Part shown: positions 60,392-64,000 of the stretch, in pieces
Numbering within the stretch: the first letter of the stretch is position 1
Layout of the letters: each line of letters begins with the position of its first letter
Assembly (NCBI RefSeq): GCF_022171985.1
Contig: NZ_JAJVHF010000003.1
Coordinates: 372,001 to 436,000 of the forward strand
Length of the DNA: 64,000 bases
Source: Huaxiibacter chinensis
GTDB lineage: Bacteria > Pseudomonadota > Gammaproteobacteria > Enterobacterales > Enterobacteriaceae
Direction: 5' to 3'
Translations under genes and position numbers: made by a program
The notes under the pieces: model-generated
What the model was told of the DNA's origin: nothing
The model's database searches: none
The model's input: the letters and a program-made list of their open reading frames with translations, nothing else

Positions 60392-62658
60392 ACATCTCCG
60401 TACTCAACGATCCGGCATTCTGCCCACATAGCCTGAACAAATACGCCTCTGTGATGGCCTGTGGGAATGGCTATATGGGGATTCGCGCCGCGCACGAAGA
60501 AGATTATACGCAGCAAACGCGGGGGATGTATCTCGCGGGGCTTTACCACTGCGCCGGGCGTCATGAGACCAACGAACTGGTTAATCTGCCCGATATTATC
60601 GGCGTCTCTCTTCAGCTCAATGGAGAGCATTTTTCCCTACTGAAAGGGGAAATTCTGCACTGGGAACGGCAGCTGGATTTTGCCAACGGCGAACTGACCC
60701 GCAGCGTTACCTGGCGTTCGCCTGACGGTGCGTGTTTTCGCATCGACAGCCGCCGCTTTGTTTCTCTGGATCAGTTGCCGTTAACGGCAATGCAATTTTC
60801 CATTACTCCCCTGGATGATGCCGCGAAAATCAGCCTGGGTACCGGGATTGATGCCACCCAAACCAACAGTGGCAGACAGCATCTGGATGAGATTTCTGTA
60901 CGGGTGTTCGATCCGCACTCTCTCCAGGGGGTATACGAGACGCAGGACGGCGCTGCTGAAATTGTGATTTCCGCCTGGTGTCATCTTTCTCAGAAGAGCG
61001 AGAGCAGCTTCTCGGCGAAAAACAGACGTTTGACCAGCCACCACTCGCTGACGGTGCCGCAAGGCGAAACCGTAACCCTTGAAAAGATTGTCTGGGTCGC
61101 ACATCGACGTGACAAAGCGCTCTCCTCAGAAACCTTTGCACGAAACGCCCTCGGCGAACTGAAAACCTGCGCGGATCGCGGCTACAGCGCGTTACTCGAC
61201 AGCTCGGCACGAGCCTGGAAAGCGCGCTGGAACAGCTGCCGTGTAGAGGTCATGGCCGAAGCCTATCAGGATCAGATTGCGCTGGACTACGCCGTCTGGC
61301 ATCTCACCGCCATGACGCCTGCCCATGATGAGCGAGTCAGCATTGCCGCCAAAGGCTTAACGGGAGAAGGGTACAAAGGCCACGTATTCTGGGATACCGA
61401 AATCTTCCTGCTGCCATTCCATCTCTTTACCCAACCACAAACGGCCCGCAGCCTGCTGCGCTACCGCTGGCTCAACCTTGCGGGCGCGCGTGAAAAAGCC
61501 AGACGCAATGGCTGGCCGGGCGCCTTGTTCCCCTGGGAAAGTGCGGCAAGCGGAAGAGAAGAGACGCCAGAATTCGCGGCCATTAATATCCGAACGGGTC
61601 TGCGTCAGAAGGTGGCGTCCGCGCTCGCGGAACACCATATTGTGGCGGATATTGCCTGGGCCGTTGTGGCGTACTGGCAGGCCACCGGCGACGATGCGTT
61701 TATGCGTAACGAAGGGCTCACGTTACTGACAGAGACGGCCACGTTCTGGATGGGCCGTGCAACCGAGGTCAACGGTCGTCTGGAAATCCATGATGTCATT
61801 GGGCCTGATGAATATACCGAACATGTGAATAACAACGCCTATACCAACTATCTTGCCCATTACAACGTCGCGAACGCGGTGAAGTTTATGCAGCAGTTTG
61901 GCCCGCAGGAGACCGGATTTATTGAAAAGGCGAAGGACTTCCTCGCCAGGATTTGGCTGCCGGAGGCCGATGAGAATGGCGTGATTCCTCAGGATGATAC
62001 TTTCCTGTCAAAACCGGTGATAGACCTGAGCCAGTACAAAAAGGATGCGGGTAAGCAGACGATTTTGCTCGATTACTCCCGGGCTGAAGTCAACGAAATG
62101 CAAATCCTGAAACAGGCCGATGTGGTGATGCTTAACTACCTTCTGCCGGAACGTTTCGACCCGCGCCAGTGCAGGGCAAACATGAATTTCTACGAGCCAC
62201 GGACCATCCATGACTCTTCGCTAAGCAAAGCCATCCACGGCATCGTGGCCGCGCGGTGTGGTGATACGCAGAGTGCGTATCGATTCTGGCGAGACGGTGC
62301 GGATATTGATTTGGGTTGCGATCCGCACAGCAGCGACGAGGGGATCCATGCTGCCGCGACCGGCGCTATCTGGTCCGGTGCCGTTCAGGGTTTTGCGGGT
62401 TTGCAGATCCTTAACGGGGAGTTACATCTTTCGCCGGCGTTGCCTTCGCAGTGGCACTGTTTGTCCTTTCCTCTGCAATGGCAACAGACGCCGCTTAGGG
62501 TAACGATAGACAGCGAAGGCATCACCCTTGATTCGCCTGCACCGATTTCGCTGATGCTCTGGGGTCACAGAGTGACCACCCATGGTCGCCAGGCCTGGCG
62601 ACGCAGTGACTTCAATTTATCCGTTACTGGGACCGCTACCACGGACGATAAGCCATGA
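60385..62658 (+). CDS. ycjT: kojibiose phosphorylase-type GH65 enzyme
   Basis: 757 residues, glycoside hydrolase family 65: N-terminal beta-sandwich, (alpha/alpha)6 barrel and C-terminal beta domain. Catalytic Glu in [18 protein letters not shown]; substrate/phosphate loops in [10 protein letters not shown] and [22 protein letters not shown]. Phosphorolyses alpha-glucosides (kojibiose for E. coli YcjT) to beta-glucose-1-phosphate, which YcjU uses. Its last 30 bases hold a second operator-like copy. Overlaps ycjU by 4 bases. Confidence 0.95.
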   Translation: MLNISVLNDPAFCPHSLNKYASVMACGNGYMGIRAAHEEDYTQQTRGMYLAGLYHCAGRHETNELVNLPDIIGVSLQLNGEHFSLLKGEILHWERQLDFANGELTRSVTWRSPDGACFRIDSRRFVSLDQLPLTAMQFSITPLDDAAKISLGTGIDATQTNSGRQHLDEISVRVFDPHSLQGVYETQDGAAEIVISAWCHLSQKSESSFSAKNRRLTSHHSLTVPQGETVTLEKIVWVAHRRDKALSSETFARNALGELKTCADRGYSALLDSSARAWKARWNSCRVEVMAEAYQDQIALDYAVWHLTAMTPAHDERVSIAAKGLTGEGYKGHVFWDTEIFLLPFHLFTQPQTARSLLRYRWLNLAGAREKARRNGWPGALFPWESAASGREETPEFAAINIRTGLRQKVASALAEHHIVADIAWAVVAYWQATGDDAFMRNEGLTLLTETATFWMGRATEVNGRLEIHDVIGPDEYTEHVNNNAYTNYLAHYNVANAVKFMQQFGPQETGFIEKAKDFLARIWLPEADENGVIPQDDTFLSKPVIDLSQYKKDAGKQTILLDYSRAEVNEMQILKQADVVMLNYLLPERFDPRQCRANMNFYEPRTIHDSSLSKAIHGIVAARCGDTQSAYRFWRDGADIDLGCDPHSSDEGIHAAATGAIWSGAVQGFAGLQILNGELHLSPALPSQWHCLSFPLQWQQTPLRVTIDSEGITLDSPAPISLMLWGHRVTTHGRQAWRRSDFNLSVTGTATTDDKP
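62628..62641 (+). promoter_or_regulatory. second copy of the ycj operator-like element
   Basis: TGGGACCGCTACCA identical to 52684-52697; the match continues as YGGA after it, 17 of 18 bases. It lies inside the end of ycjT, 13 bases before the ycjU ATG, nearly the same distance as the first copy has to ycjM (12 bases). Confidence 0.6.
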
Positions 62659-63335
62659 CATTAAAAGCCATTATTTTCGATCTCGACGGCGTCATTACCG
62701 ATACCGCACATCTTCACTTTCTGGCCTGGCGCTCCGTTGCGCAGGAGATCGGCATCGAGATAGACGAAGCCTTCAATGAAAGCCTGAAGGGGATAAGTCG
62801 AATGGATTCACTGCAACGCATTCTGCAACACGGTGGTAAAGGCACAGCCTTCAGCGATAAAGAGTGTCTGATGCTGGCGGGTAAAAAAAACGATCGGTAC
62901 GTTCGTTCGCTGGCCGGGCTTACGCCTGAATCCTTGTTACCGGGTATCCGCGAGGTACTGCAGGATATTCGTGCGGCGCAGGTTCGCATCGGTCTTGCGT
63001 CTGTGTCGCTGAATGCGCCGACCATTTTGGATGCGCTGGGAATCAATAAGGCCTTCGATTTTTGCGCGGATGCGTCACGCATTCTCTGCTCTAAACCCGA
63101 TCCGGAAATTTTTCTGGCCGCCTGTCAGGGGCTGAACGTACGGCCGGAAGAGGCGATAGGGGTAGAAGATGCTGCGGCGGGCGTAGAGGCGATTAACGCG
63201 GCGGGCATGCTGTCGGTGGGGATTGGCAATGACCTTCACCATGCCGGGCTGATTTTGCCGTCCACCCGTGAACTCACATGGCCCTGTTTGTCCGATTTTT
63301 GGGCGTCCAGACACCACCCTGATTCGAACCGATAA
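62655..63335 (+). CDS. ycjU: beta-phosphoglucomutase
   Basis: 226-residue HAD-family mutase converting beta-glucose-1-phosphate to glucose-6-phosphate, feeding glycolysis. Catalytic [31 protein letters not shown] and [12 protein letters not shown]. The C-terminal tail ([14 protein letters not shown]) is somewhat longer and more polar than usual. The start overlaps the ycjT stop (ATGA). Confidence 0.95.
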   Translation: MTLKAIIFDLDGVITDTAHLHFLAWRSVAQEIGIEIDEAFNESLKGISRMDSLQRILQHGGKGTAFSDKECLMLAGKKNDRYVRSLAGLTPESLLPGIREVLQDIRAAQVRIGLASVSLNAPTILDALGINKAFDFCADASRILCSKPDPEIFLAACQGLNVRPEEAIGVEDAAAGVEAINAAGMLSVGIGNDLHHAGLILPSTRELTWPCLSDFWASRHHPDSNR

Positions 63336-63342
63336 GGAAACC

Positions 63343-64000
63343 ATGATGGCTCAGCTTTCTTTAAAACATATTCAAAAAATTTATGATAACCAGGTCCATG
63401 TGGTTAAAGATTTCAACCTCGAAATTGCCGACAAGGAGTTTATTGTCTTTGTCGGACCGTCGGGTTGTGGCAAATCGACAACCTTACGCATGATCGCCGG
63501 GCTGGAAGAGATCAGTGCCGGCGAACTGATCATCGATGGCGTCTGCATGAACGACGTGCCTGCGAAGTCGCGCGATATTGCCATGGTGTTTCAGAACTAC
63601 GCCCTCTATCCACATATGACGGTCTACGACAACATGGCGTTTGGCCTGAAGATGCAAAAAATCGCCCCTGCCGTGATTGAAGAGCGGGTGAACTGGGCGG
63701 CGCAAATTCTGGGACTGCGTGACTATCTGAAGCGTAAACCCGGCGCCTTGTCCGGTGGTCAGCGTCAGCGCGTGGCGCTTGGCAGAGCGATTGTGCGTGA
63801 GGCAGGGGTTTTTTTGATGGATGAACCGCTGTCGAACCTGGATGCGAAGCTGCGCGTACAGATGCGGGCAGAGATCAGCAAGCTTCATCAGAAGCTGAAC
63901 ACCACGATGATCTACGTGACGCACGATCAAACGGAAGCCATGACCATGGCGACCCGAATTGTCATTCTGAAGGATGGCATTATTCAGCAGGTCGGTGCAC
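63343..64000 (+). CDS. ycjV: ABC sugar transporter ATP-binding protein, 3' end beyond window
   Basis: 219 codons visible of a MalK/UgpC-type ATPase, starting [18 protein letters not shown]. Walker [11 protein letters not shown]-loop [10 protein letters not shown], signature [15 protein letters not shown], Walker [13 protein letters not shown] and H-loop VTHDQTEAM are intact. It should energise YcjNOP. E. coli K-12 carries this gene as a pseudogene; here it is open as far as can be seen. AAGGAAACC ribosome site. Confidence 0.93.
   Translation, partial: MMAQLSLKHIQKIYDNQVHVVKDFNLEIADKEFIVFVGPSGCGKSTTLRMIAGLEEISAGELIIDGVCMNDVPAKSRDIAMVFQNYALYPHMTVYDNMAFGLKMQKIAPAVIEERVNWAAQILGLRDYLKRKPGALSGGQRQRVALGRAIVREAGVFLMDEPLSNLDAKLRVQMRAEISKLHQKLNTTMIYVTHDQTEAMTMATRIVILKDGIIQQVGA

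Overview
The window is a chromosomal segment of an enteric gammaproteobacterium (Enterobacteriaceae), most like Enterobacter and its close relatives. The evidence is near-complete conservation of the Escherichia coli gene order trp - rnm - yciO - rluB - btuR - yciK - sohB - yciN - topA - cysB - acnA - ribA - pgpB - lapAB - pyrF - yciH - osmB - yciT - yciZ - rnb - yciW - fabI - sap - psp - ycj. The differences from E. coli fit an Enterobacter-type genome: an rpfF gene, a yedE gene after trpA, and no yciQ, puu cluster or pspE at the usual places. The genus is an inference from gene content; no rRNA gene is present to settle it.

Layout. 1-1.2 kb: a YedE-type sulfur transporter running off the left edge. 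1.4-8.1 kb: the complete trp operon (trpL-E-GD-CF-B-A, minus strand) with promoter, TrpR operator, leader peptide and attenuator. 8.2-13.7 kb: housekeeping genes rnm, yciO, rluB, btuR, yciK, sohB and yciN. 14-18 kb: topA and cysB. 18.1-18.7 kb: three very small genes (ymiA, yciX, ymiC). 18.9-26 kb: acnA, ribA, pgpB, lapA, lapB, pyrF and yciH. 26-27.6 kb: osmB, yciT, yciZ. 27.8-30.6 kb: convergent rpfF and rpfR, a fatty-acid (DSF) quorum-sensing synthase and its c-di-GMP receptor enzyme. 31-35 kb: rnb, yciW, fabI.

35.5-44.3 kb is the main accessory block, lying between fabI and the sap operon. On the minus strand an SmvA-like MFS exporter, a periplasmic adaptor and an AcrB-type RND pump form one apparent operon. 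It diverges from a TetR-family gene across a long, nearly perfect inverted repeat. A MipA/OmpV outer membrane protein, a short MarA-like AraC regulator and a Mig-14 family gene follow on the plus strand in visibly AT-rich DNA. Together with the adjacent sapABCDF operon this makes a neighbourhood themed on export and antimicrobial peptide or biocide resistance.

44.4-52.5 kb: sapABCDF, then pspF divergent from pspABCD across a sigma-54 promoter. 52.7-64 kb: the ycjM-N-O-P-Q-R-S-T-U-V operon for uptake and breakdown of glucosides, with a strong sigma-70-type promoter, a LacI-type operator candidate on its start site, and a near-identical copy of that operator 10 kb downstream just before ycjU. 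ycjV is open to the window edge, unlike the pseudogene annotated in E. coli K-12.

No tRNA, rRNA, CRISPR array, insertion sequence or prophage was seen. The most novel-looking points are the duplicated ycj operator, the symmetric double operator of the efflux block, and perfect palindromes in the promoter regions of ymiA and rpfF.
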